NCBI GenBank assembly: GCA_963769715.1
Contig: CAVYNE010000025.1
Coordinates: 263,927 to 327,926, forward strand
Origin: Palsa-504 sp963769715
GTDB lineage: Bacteria > Actinomycetota > Actinomycetes > Streptosporangiales > Streptosporangiaceae
Length of the DNA: 64,000 bases
Reading direction: 5' to 3'
A program made the position numbers and the translations under genes. Below the pieces are notes generated by a model. The model was not told the DNA's origin and did no database searches. It was given only the letters and a program-made list of their open reading frames with translations. Shown here piece after piece: positions 9,743 through 17,430 of this stretch. Numbering within the stretch: position 1 is the first letter of the stretch; each line of letters starts with the position of its first letter.

Positions 9743-10943
9743 ATGACAGTCAGCTCACGGACTCAAGTCGGCATCGTCGGGGCCGGCCCGGCGGGCCTGC
9801 TGCTCTCCCACCTGCTGGCCCTGCGGGGCATCGACTCGATCGTGGTGGAGAACCGCAGCCGGGCCTACTGCGAGGCGCGGCAGCGGGCTGGCCTGCTCGA
9901 GGCCGGCACGGTCGAACTGCTCCGTGCCGTCGGTCTCGGCAACCGGATGGACGCCGAGGGCCTCGAACACGGCGGGATCTACCTGCAGTTCGAAGGCGAG
10001 CGGCACCACCTCGACTTCCGTGACCTGACCGGCGGCCGCTGGGTGACGATCTACGCCCAGACCGAGATCGTCAAGGACCTGATCCAGGCCAGGCTCGCGG
10101 CCTCGGCCATGATCGAGTTCGAGGTCGCCGACACCGAGGTCGGCGAGCTCGATACCGACCGGCCCGTGCTCCGCTACACCGACTCCGCAGGCACCCGGCA
10201 CGAAGTCGCCTGCGACGCGATCGCCGGCTGCGACGGGTTCCACGGCATCTGCCGCGACTCGATGCCGCCCGGCCTGGTGACGGTGGCCGAACGCGGATAC
10301 CCGTACTCCTGGCTCGGCATCCTGGCCACGGTGCCGCCATCCACCGACGAGCTCATCTACGCCCGCCACGAGGCCGGCTTCGCGCTGCACACCATGCGCA
10401 CACCGCAGGTCAGCCGGCTCTACCTGCAGGTTCCGGCCGACGAGAAGATCGAGCGGTGGTCCGATGACAGGATCTGGGCCGAGCTGCGGCACCGGCTTGG
10501 CGTGCCGGGATGGGACCTGAAGGAAGGCCCGATCACGGAGAAGGCCATCTCGCCGATGCGCAGCTTCGTCGCCTCGCCGATGCGCTACCGGCGGCTGTTC
10601 CTGGCGGGTGACGCCGCGCACATCGTGCCGCCCACCGGGGCCAAGGGCCTCAACATGGCGCTCGCCGACGTGACCGCCCTGTCCACCGCCCTGACGAGCC
10701 TGCTCAGGGACGGGCAGGCCGGGCTGGCCGACGCGTATTCGGACACCTGCCTGAACCGGGTCTGGCGAGCCACCCATTTTTCCTGGTGGATGACGTCCAT
10801 GCTGCACGTAGACCCGCGCTCGGACCAGTTCGGGACCGCCCTGCAGCTCTCCCAGCTGCGCTACGTCATCTCGTCTCGGGCGGCTGCCACCACGCTAGCC
10901 GAGAACTACACCGGCTATTTCCCCCTTGCCTGGGCGTGGTTAA
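9743..10943 (+). CDS. pobA: 4-hydroxybenzoate 3-monooxygenase (frameshift at the 3' end)
   Basis: A flavoprotein that converts 4-hydroxybenzoate to protocatechuate. It has the Rossmann GAGPAG at residues 13-18, the sequence around VENRSR, and GDAAHIVPPTGAKGLNMALAD at the second FAD motif; the length to ENYTGYF is about 393 residues, as expected. At the C-terminus the frame has no stop and would run to 12193 through antisense of the next gene. If the C5 run at 10921-10925 had four C, the end would read YFPLPGRG and stop at 10941-10943, overlapping the converging neighbour's stop by 3 bases, a typical compact tail. A one-base homopolymer error or mutation is therefore likely. ATG 9743 follows a ggaaacgag stretch. 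Confidence 0.85.
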
Positions 10944-12364
10944 CCCAGGCCCAGGTGGTGGCGCGGGCGCAGAGCCCGCGCGAGCAGGGCCGACAGCGCC
11001 GCCGCGACTCCGGTCTCGGTCAGCGACAGCGGCGCGCCGAGGCCGCGTTCGTCGCCGAGCAGGTGGAGGGCCCACAACCGGTGCCGCAGCGTGTAAAGCT
11101 CGGTGCGCACCGCGCTGGCCAGCCCGTGGCTGGGCTGTCCGTGGCTGGGCCGTCCGGCGCTGGGCCCTCCCGTGCTCTGCCGCCCGGTGCTCTGCCGTCC
11201 GGTAGCGGTCGCGGCCGCCCAGCCTTCCACGCCGTGAATGTCGGTCAGCAGCCTGGTCAGCTCGTCGTACCCGGTCGGCCCGCTGGTCAGGATGACCAGC
11301 AGCGCGGCCTCACGCACGGCGACGGAGAAATCCGGCTGCGGACCGTCGTCGGGGCCGATCAGCGCGGCCGTCCCGATATGCCATCTGGCCGCGGGGTCCG
11401 CCGTCATGAGCTTGCCCGTCTTGGTGAGCACCAGGCAGGTGCGGCTGCGGCGGATGGCCCCCATCTCGGTCTGCGCCATGTCGCGCAGCGTGTGCAGCGG
11501 GAACACGTCGAGTTCCTGGCGCAGCGTGCCGACGAGCTGATCGCGCCAGCCGAACGTGTCGACCGCCTCGGAGACCAGGGCAGGCGCGATGTAGTGCCGG
11601 GCGGTGAGCCGCAGACCCTCGTCGGCGCGGGTGAGCAGCCAGCCCAGCGTGGGCAGCGGGTCGTCGGGGACCGCAGGCGGCTCGAGCAGCCGCGGGATCA
11701 GGCCGCGGGCCAACCGCGACCGCTCGCCCGGCCGGCCGTGCGCCCACGCGTCGATGCGTTCGGCGCTGATGCGGCTCAGCCAGGTGTCGTTCCCGGGCGT
11801 GTCGTCGGCGGGCGGGGACGCGGGGATCTCGGGACGACCGGTCAGCCAGCGGTTGACGATGTCCAGGCGCTTGGTGCGCCAGCCACGCGCGCCTACGCTC
11901 AGCTCGCCGGAGGCGAAGGCCAGTTCCAGGGCGGCCGCGCAGGCGTCGTAGGCGGCGCGCTCCTGGGATCCCATGACCGAACCCCAGGCGAGCAACTCAG
12001 TGTCCGGCGGCGCCGCGTTCGACTCCTCGATGGCCTCGGTGTAAGCGGCGATCCCCTCCTCGTGCCCCTCCGCGTACGCGGTGATGATCTTCTCGGTGCC
12101 CGCCGAAGAGCACACCCCGGCGTACCGGTCCAGGCCCGCGAGCAGGAACAGCCGGCCGAGGGCCTTCGCCACGCCGACCCGGCCCGGCGTTGACATCGGC
12201 CACTTCACCGGGAGCGCGTACCAGAGAAACTCCTGCAGCCGCAGCAGCGAGATCGTCTCCAGGCCCTCGTCGCCGGTCAGCCAGGCCAGGGCAGCCCTCG
12301 CGTCGCCGGCCGCTTCCGGGTCCTCCCGCGTCAGGGTCTCCAGCGCCTGGCTCTCTGTCATCAT
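10940..12364 (-). CDS. Unknown actinobacterial protein
   Basis: 474 residues, not recognised. It is soluble and mostly helical, with no signal peptide, membrane span or clear catalytic motif. The N-terminal 100 residues (LTREDPEAAGDARAALAWL, LLRLQEFLWYALP) look like a helical bundle. The middle has WLLTRADEGL and SRTCLVLTKTGKLM segments, the latter a likely beta hairpin. A low-complexity linker of five 15-bp units (11126-11200) precedes a helical C-terminus. It is convergent with pobA and divergent from a methyltransferase. ATG 12361 is an equal alternative to 12364. Codon use matches its neighbours, supporting a real gene. Confidence 0.75.
   Translation of the reverse strand: MMTESQALETLTREDPEAAGDARAALAWLTGDEGLETISLLRLQEFLWYALPVKWPMSTPGRVGVAKALGRLFLLAGLDRYAGVCSSAGTEKIITAYAEGHEEGIAAYTEAIEESNAAPPDTELLAWGSVMGSQERAAYDACAAALELAFASGELSVGARGWRTKRLDIVNRWLTGRPEIPASPPADDTPGNDTWLSRISAERIDAWAHGRPGERSRLARGLIPRLLEPPAVPDDPLPTLGWLLTRADEGLRLTARHYIAPALVSEAVDTFGWRDQLVGTLRQELDVFPLHTLRDMAQTEMGAIRRSRTCLVLTKTGKLMTADPAARWHIGTAALIGPDDGPQPDFSVAVREAALLVILTSGPTGYDELTRLLTDIHGVEGWAAATATGRQSTGRQSTGGPSAGRPSHGQPSHGLASAVRTELYTLRHRLWALHLLGDERGLGAPLSLTETGVAAALSALLARALRPRHHLGLG
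11126..11200 (-). repeat. 15-bp tandem repeat, 5 diverged units
   Basis: Units such as gtggctgggctgtcc and ggtgctctgccgtcc; encodes a GRQST/GRPSH-type linker in the unknown protein. Confidence 0.85.
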
Positions 12365-12481
12365 GCGGACAGTCTGCCGCAGGCCGATGCATGAGGCTAG
12401 TGCACGTTAGTTTGCACGCTCTGATTGGGTACTGCCCGGCGCCGGTGCCGTCCAGGCAATTACGTCGGGCATCATGGTCGG

Positions 12482-13267
12482 GTGCCTGGAATATATGACG
12501 AGCCTGAGTTCTATGAGGCCGCATGTGCCTACCGTGACGTTCCTGTCGAAGTGGACGCGCTGCTGCGGTGGTCCGGTAAGCACCGGCCGCCGGATTCCGG
12601 CCTGCCTCGGTCGGTTCTCGAGCTCGCCGCCGGCCCGGCGGAGCACGCTCGTAACCTGGCGCGCCGCGGGCTCGAGGCCACCGCGCTCGACCTCAGCCCG
12701 GCGATGTGCGCGCGGGCCCGCGACCTGGCGGAGGCGGCCGGGACCCGGCTGAGTGTGGTGCAGGCCGACATGCGGGACTTCAGCCTGCCCGGCGGTTTCG
12801 ATCTCGCGATCACGATGCTCAACTCGCTATGTCACCTGATGTCGCTCGACGACATGCTGGGCCATCTGGCCTCGGTGGGGCGTCACCTCGACTCCGATGG
12901 CGTGTACATCATGGAGCTCGCGCATCCCGCGGACTTCCTCGCCGCCGAGCGCCGGACCAGCAGTGAATGGAGCACCGAAGTCGCCGGCGGCACGGTCAGC
13001 GTGCGCTGGGGCGCGCAAGACCAGATCGATCCGGTCACCCAGATCACCAGGGAGCACGTCAGTGTCACGTACCATCAGCGCGGCGGCCCGGTCCGGACGG
13101 TCACCGATGTCGTGCCCAACCGGTTCTGGACCGAGACCGAGCTGACCGCCGCCATCAGGCTGGCCGGCGGGTTCACCATCGTGGCCCGCTACGGCGACTT
13201 CGACTCCGACTTGCCGCTCGACGCGGCCGACGCGTGGCGCATGATCCTCGTGCTGCGCCGCGAATAG
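12482..13267 (+). CDS. Class I SAM-dependent methyltransferase
   Basis: A Rossmann-fold methyltransferase of about 261 residues. Motif I reads VLELAAGPAEHARNLARRG, followed by ATALDLSPAM (acidic end of beta 2) and VVQADMRDF (motif II/III). The substrate cannot be told. I chose the GTG at 12482 (PGIYDEPEFYE) since similar proteins begin with a Y-D-x-P-xx-Y segment; reading further upstream adds Arg-rich sequence typical of noncoding DNA. The last 79 bases overlap the 3' end of the converging EamA gene, and both C-termini look like loose tails, so one of them may be over-extended. Confidence 0.8.
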   Translation: MPGIYDEPEFYEAACAYRDVPVEVDALLRWSGKHRPPDSGLPRSVLELAAGPAEHARNLARRGLEATALDLSPAMCARARDLAEAAGTRLSVVQADMRDFSLPGGFDLAITMLNSLCHLMSLDDMLGHLASVGRHLDSDGVYIMELAHPADFLAAERRTSSEWSTEVAGGTVSVRWGAQDQIDPVTQITREHVSVTYHQRGGPVRTVTDVVPNRFWTETELTAAIRLAGGFTIVARYGDFDSDLPLDAADAWRMILVLRRE

Positions 13268-14223
13268 GCCGCCGCTGTGTCGTCCTCGTCTGTGTTGTCC
13301 TCATCTGGCGCCCTTCCGCTCACCGCGACCAGCACGCCGGTCAGCACCAGGGCCACGCCGAGCAACTGGAGGGCAGCAGGCCGCTCACCGAGTATCACGT
13401 AGCTGAGCGCCACTGACCCGGCCGGCTGGACCAGCAGCAGCGCGCCGATCATCCCCGCGGCCAGGCGCGGCATGGACACGGTGATCAGCAGCCAGCCGAT
13501 GACCTGCGAGGTCAGGGCGAGCAGCGCGAGCCAGCCGAGCGTCGGCCAGGCGTGACCGAGATGGAAATCGCGCAGGGCGAAACCGAGCACCACCGACCCG
13601 GCCGTTGCGCCGACGGTCGCCTCGAAGAGCGAGGCGGCCACGGCCGTGCGCGCGCCGCCGGACGAGGTGGCCTGGCGCAGCATCAGGATGTAGATGGCGT
13701 AAAGGATGGCGACGCCGACGCCGTACACCACGCCGAGCGTGGGATCGGTGCCGTAAGCACGTGTCCCGCCCACGTCGGCGAGCCCGCCCACCAGGGCCAG
13801 CCCCGCGAGCATGACCGGCGATGCCAGCACCAGGGACCGGCGCGGGCGCTCGCCGAGGATCAGCCACGCCAGCAGCGAGATGATGAGCACCTGCAGGTTG
13901 GTCACCACGGTGCCGAGCCCGGCGCCGATCGCGGTGATCGCATGGCTCCACAAGATGAGGTCCGCGGCCAGGAACACTCCCGCGAGGCGGGCCAGCCAGC
14001 GACGGCGCGACGGCATCGGCGGCGCTCCGCGCCTGCGCTCGAGCAGGGCTAGGGCGCCCAGTACCGGCAGGGCGAACGCGCACCGGCCCAGCGCCGTGAT
14101 GCTGGCCGAGGTCGCGGCCAGCCGCATCAGGATGGCCGAACTCGAGATGCAGGCCGCTCCGGCTATGGCCGCCGCCATCGGCAACATCGTCCTTACCGGC
14201 ACCGGCGCTCTCCCAAGTGTCAT
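13189..14223 (-). CDS. EamA/DMT-family transporter
   Basis: A small-molecule exporter or permease of the drug/metabolite transporter superfamily, with ten predicted transmembrane helices in two EamA repeats (for example ILMRLAATSASITALGRCAF and GAGLGTVVTNLQVLIISLLAW in the first; VQPAGSVALSYVILGERPA in the second). The conserved LGERP ending of each repeat is present twice. The substrate is unknown. The C-terminus is a charged tail (DEDNTDEDD and a Ser-rich end) overlapping the methyltransferase gene. ATG 14223 is preferred to the TTG two codons upstream. Confidence 0.85.
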   Translation of the reverse strand: MTLGRAPVPVRTMLPMAAAIAGAACISSSAILMRLAATSASITALGRCAFALPVLGALALLERRRGAPPMPSRRRWLARLAGVFLAADLILWSHAITAIGAGLGTVVTNLQVLIISLLAWLILGERPRRSLVLASPVMLAGLALVGGLADVGGTRAYGTDPTLGVVYGVGVAILYAIYILMLRQATSSGGARTAVAASLFEATVGATAGSVVLGFALRDFHLGHAWPTLGWLALLALTSQVIGWLLITVSMPRLAAGMIGALLLVQPAGSVALSYVILGERPAALQLLGVALVLTGVLVAVSGRAPDEDNTDEDDTAAAYSRRSTRIMRHASAASSGKSESKSP

Positions 14224-14278
14224 GACCAAAGATAGATTATGGTGATGACGTTAACCCTATTCCTTGTCAGGAGTAAAT

Positions 14279-15052
14279 GTGGTTTTCGCTCATGACACGA
14301 CTGCCGCCCTGGTACTCGCCGCCGATCTGGTCAACTCTGGCGAGCCGGCCGACAAGGTGCCGGCCGACGAGGTGCCGGCCGACGAGGTGCCGGCCGACGA
14401 GGTGCCGGCCGACGAGGTGCCGGCCGACGAGGTGCCGGCCGACGAGGTGCCGGCCGACGAGGTGCCGGCCGACGAGGTGCCGGCCGACGAGGTGCTGACC
14501 GACGTCAGGGCATTGGAGGCGTTCCTCGATAAGCACCTCGTCGAGCCGCGGCGGCCGGCCACCGTGGCTGACCTGGACGCGGTGCGAGCCCTGCGGCCCC
14601 GGCTGCGGGCCGCATGGCAGGCCAAGGACCCAGCGGAGCTCGCGAACCTGGTCAACGAGCTGCTCTGCGATTCAGGCGCCCGGCCCCGGCTGGTGGATCA
14701 CGGCGGCGGCTGGGGCTGGCACCTGCACGTCACCGGTCACGACGCCGCACTCAAGGACCGCATCGGGGCCCAGGCCGGCTTCGCCTTCGCCGACCTGGTC
14801 CGGCTGGGGGAGGCGGACCGGCTCCGCCGCTGCGAGGCGCCGGATTGCGAGGCGGTCTTCGTCGACCTGTCCAGGAACCGCTCCCGTCGCTACTGCGATA
14901 CCGGCAACTGCGGCAACCGGCAGCACGTGGCGGCTTACCGTGAGCGGCTCCGTGCTGGCTCGGGGGGACGACCCCCCGAAGCCCCCCGCGTACGGGGGGG
15001 TGCCACCCTCCCGTGCCCCCCTGGCCCGTCCGCCATGCCGTGCCTGAGGTAG
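14279..15052 (+). CDS. CGNR zinc-finger (ABATE) protein with a PADEV repeat
   Basis: A member of the actinobacterial ABATE/CGNR family, presumed stress-related DNA-binding regulators. The N-terminus (VVFAHDTTAALVLAADLVN) matches the ABATE domain, and the C-terminal zinc finger is clear: CEAPDC, then RYCDTGNCGNRQHVAAYRER. Between residues 22 and 72 the domain is interrupted by ten 5-residue repeats (PADKV, then nine PADEV), absent from typical family members. The GTG at 14279 follows aggag at good spacing. The last 40 codons past the CGNR motif are Gly/Pro-rich and overlap the converging RHH gene by 118 bases, so the true stop is the only doubtful part. Confidence 0.85.
   Translation: MVFAHDTTAALVLAADLVNSGEPADKVPADEVPADEVPADEVPADEVPADEVPADEVPADEVPADEVPADEVLTDVRALEAFLDKHLVEPRRPATVADLDAVRALRPRLRAAWQAKDPAELANLVNELLCDSGARPRLVDHGGGWGWHLHVTGHDAALKDRIGAQAGFAFADLVRLGEADRLRRCEAPDCEAVFVDLSRNRSRRYCDTGNCGNRQHVAAYRERLRAGSGGRPPEAPRVRGGATLPCPPGPSAMPCLR
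14345..14494 (+). repeat. 15-bp tandem repeat, 10 units
   Basis: One ccggccgacaaggtg followed by nine identical ccggccgacgaggtg units, in frame, encoding PADK/PADEV. The near-perfect identity suggests recent expansion by slippage. Confidence 0.98.
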
Positions 15053-15615
15053 CGGTCCAGGATGGCCTCCACCACCTGGGTGAGCGAGTTGCCCTCATCG
15101 GCCGCCGCCTGGTGCGCGGACGCGCGCAGCGTGTGGTCGATCTTGATGGTCAGGTGCGGCCGCAGGCCGGCCGCGCTGGCCACCCGCCGTTGCGGGAACG
15201 GCGGGGGCGGCTCACAGTGCACCACGTGCTCGCGGAGCTCTGCTTCCCGGAGCTGGGCCGGGGCCCGGCGACGGACGCGCGCTTGCACCGCCTGCCGGCT
15301 GATGCCGAGGGCTTCGGCGAGCGGGCGCAGCGGCCAGCCCGCTTCGTGCAGCGTGGCCAGCGTCGCGGACAGCAGTTCGCTGCGCCCGGAGGAGCGGAGC
15401 TCGCGCAGGCGGGACGCGATCCGCTCGGGCAGCACCGGCGTGCCCGTGGTCTTAGGGTCATCACGATGGCGCGCGTGCTGCACGTACTGGCGCAGCCCGT
15501 GCGTCACCACCTCGGACATCGTCCGGCCCTCGCGGGCCAGGCGCGCCCTGAGCCGCTGCCTTCGCTCCTGGTCCAACCGGAAAGTCAGCAGCCGCCTGGA
15601 GCCCTGTGCGTTCAT
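14935..15615 (-). CDS. RHH-HTH-RHH type DNA-binding protein, coupled to glpD
   Basis: 226 residues. Residues 1-48 look like a ribbon-helix-helix domain (LLTFRLDQERRQRLRARL, then SEVVTHGLRQYV). Residues 75-118 contain a helix-turn-helix (LRPLAEALGISRQAVQARVRR). Residues about 150-195 are a second RHH-like unit (LTIKIDHTLRASAHQAA, then SLTQVVEAILDRYL). The C-terminus is disordered and overlaps the CGNR gene. The ATG overlaps the glpD stop (ATGA at 15612-15615), so it is co-translated with glpD and may autoregulate glycerol genes; that role is inferred. I recognise the fold types but not the family. Confidence 0.75.
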   Translation of the reverse strand: MNAQGSRRLLTFRLDQERRQRLRARLAREGRTMSEVVTHGLRQYVQHARHRDDPKTTGTPVLPERIASRLRELRSSGRSELLSATLATLHEAGWPLRPLAEALGISRQAVQARVRRRAPAQLREAELREHVVHCEPPPPFPQRRVASAAGLRPHLTIKIDHTLRASAHQAAADEGNSLTQVVEAILDRYLRHGMADGPGGHGRVAPPRTRGASGGRPPEPARSRSR

Positions 15616-17318
15616 CTCACCGCGGCCAGCGCCCGGTCAGGCAGCGGACCGGGATCCATGGCGATCACCGTCTGCTCGGCCTCGACCAGGTCGAGGTACC
15701 TGCGCGTCTCGGCGGCGCGCCTGCGCCGGCTCCAGCCGAGCAGCCGGCCCATGATCGCGCTCACCTCGCCTGCCGCCCCGGCGCCCGCGTCGGCCGACTC
15801 GATGAACAGGCGCGTCCGCCGCATCAGCACGTCCTCCACATGCAGGGCGTTCTCGTGGGTGACCGCGTACGCGACCTCCGCCCGCAGGTACGGGTGACCC
15901 TCGGCCAGCGGGCGGGCCAGCCCGGCGTCGGCTCTCGTCAGGTTGAGTACTTCTTCGGCGAGCGTCCCGTACCGGCCGAGCAGGTGCTCCACCGCGGCGC
16001 GGGGAACACTGTAATCCTCGGCAAGCCTCAGAGCTGCGGCCTGTACCGCGGCCAGCCCGTCCGCGCCCAGCAGCGGCACCTGGTCGGTGACGGACCCGGG
16101 CACATCGCGGCTGAAGTCGGCCACGGCGGCGTCGATCACGTCACGCGCCATCAGCCGGTAGGTGGTGAACTTGCCGCCCGCGATGCTGGCCAGCCCGGGC
16201 ACCGGCACGTCGACCACGTGTTCCCTGGACAGCTTGGTGGTCGGCTTGGAGCCGTTGCCCACCCGGGGATCCACCAGCGGCCGCAGGCCGGCGTAGACCG
16301 CGATCACGTCGGCGCGGGTCAGCGGATGAGCCAGCACCCGGTTCGCGGCGGCCAGGATGTACTCGATGTCCTCCTCGGTCGCGGCCGGCTCAGCCCGGTC
16401 GCCGGACCAGTCGGTGTCGGTCGTGCCGACGATCCAGTGCTCCCCCCACGGAATGAAGAACAGCACGCTCTTCTCGGTCCGCAGGATCATCCCGGTGTTC
16501 GCGTCCACCGCCGCCCGCGGCACCACGATGTGCACGCCCTTGGACATCCGCACCCGGTAGCCGGCCTGCACCCCCGCCAGCTCATGCACCAGGTCGGTCC
16601 ACACCCCGGCGCAGACCACCACGACCTCCGCCGTCACCGTGACCTCGCGCCCGGTTTCCTCATCACGCACCCGGGCGCCGGTCACCCGCGTCCCGTCCGG
16701 GCCGCGAAGCAGCCCGACCGCGCTGACCCGGGTCGCCATGACCGCGCTGTGCGCCGCCGCCGTGCGGGCCACGGTCAGCGTATGCCGCGCGTCGTCGACC
16801 TGCGCGTCGTAGTACAGCATGGCGCCCGCGAGCCGGTCCGGAGACAGCGCCGGAGCGCGCTTCAGCGCGCCACGGGCGGACAGGTGCCGGTGATGCGGCA
16901 CCGGCCTGCGGGGTCCCTCCATCGCGTCGTACAGCACCAGGCCCGCCCCGACGTAGGGGCGCTCGACCACCTTCTTGTACAGCGGGTACATGAAGGAAAC
17001 CGGCTTGACCAGGTGCGGGGCGAGCTTGGACACGAGCAGGTCGCGTTCCCGCAGGGCCTCGTAGACCAGCTTGAAGTCGAACTGCTCCAGGTACCGCAGA
17101 CCGCCGTGGATGAGCTTGCTCGACCGGCTGGAGGTGCCCGAGGCCAGGTCGCGCGCCTCCACCAGGGCCACCCGCAGTCCCCGGGACGCCGCGTCCAGGG
17201 CCGCCCCCGCGCCCGTGATGCCGCCGCCGATGACCAGCACGTCGAACCGCTCGGTCGCCAGCCGGCTGAGCATCGCAGTACGGTCGCGGGCGTCGAGAAC
17301 CCCGTTACTCGCCATCAC
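15612..17318 (-). CDS. glpD: Glycerol-3-phosphate dehydrogenase (FAD, aerobic)
   Basis: Oxidises glycerol-3-phosphate to dihydroxyacetone phosphate, passing electrons to the quinone pool at the membrane. The 568-residue protein has the N-terminal FAD motif VLVIGGGITGAGAALDAASRGL, the SSRSSKLIHGGLRYLE motif, the GVWTDLV segment and the C-terminal helical domain. It is divergent from glpK, which makes its substrate, with 112 bases between. The stop overlaps the start of the RHH-HTH-RHH gene. The ATG at 17318 is followed by another Met, so 17315 is an alternative. Confidence 0.95.
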   Translation of the reverse strand: MMASNGVLDARDRTAMLSRLATERFDVLVIGGGITGAGAALDAASRGLRVALVEARDLASGTSSRSSKLIHGGLRYLEQFDFKLVYEALRERDLLVSKLAPHLVKPVSFMYPLYKKVVERPYVGAGLVLYDAMEGPRRPVPHHRHLSARGALKRAPALSPDRLAGAMLYYDAQVDDARHTLTVARTAAAHSAVMATRVSAVGLLRGPDGTRVTGARVRDEETGREVTVTAEVVVVCAGVWTDLVHELAGVQAGYRVRMSKGVHIVVPRAAVDANTGMILRTEKSVLFFIPWGEHWIVGTTDTDWSGDRAEPAATEEDIEYILAAANRVLAHPLTRADVIAVYAGLRPLVDPRVGNGSKPTTKLSREHVVDVPVPGLASIAGGKFTTYRLMARDVIDAAVADFSRDVPGSVTDQVPLLGADGLAAVQAAALRLAEDYSVPRAAVEHLLGRYGTLAEEVLNLTRADAGLARPLAEGHPYLRAEVAYAVTHENALHVEDVLMRRTRLFIESADAGAGAAGEVSAIMGRLLGWSRRRRAAETRRYLDLVEAEQTVIAMDPGPLPDRALAAVR

Positions 17319-17378
17319 ATTCCCCCCTGCGGCTGGACTCTTCCCACCCCTAGAGTATGTACATCGTCAACCTATCCG

Positions 17379-17415
17379 TAAACCGCAGCATGGAGTAGTG
17401 ACGAACTGCGGTTTA
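17379..17415. promoter_or_regulatory. 10-bp inverted repeat between glpD and glpK
   Basis: taaaccgcag (17379-17388) and its exact reverse complement ctgcggttta (17406-17415) are 17 bases apart. The downstream arm ends 5 bases before the aggag ribosome site of glpK. This is a good candidate operator for a regulator of both divergent genes. Confidence 0.55.
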
Positions 17416-17430
17416 AAAGAAGGAGACAGA

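Noticed and set aside
9614..12193. A very long open frame joining pobA to more than 400 further codons
   Set aside because: After residue ~393 it is antisense to the unknown gene at 10940-12364, which has the better codon pattern, so it is a frameshift artefact rather than a fused protein.
14345..14494. Regular repeats considered as a CRISPR array
   Set aside because: Units are adjacent without spacers and encode PADEV in frame within a gene.
17071..17430. Upstream extension of glpK
   Set aside because: It is antisense to glpD, and the GTG at 17431 has a good ribosome site and the family start.
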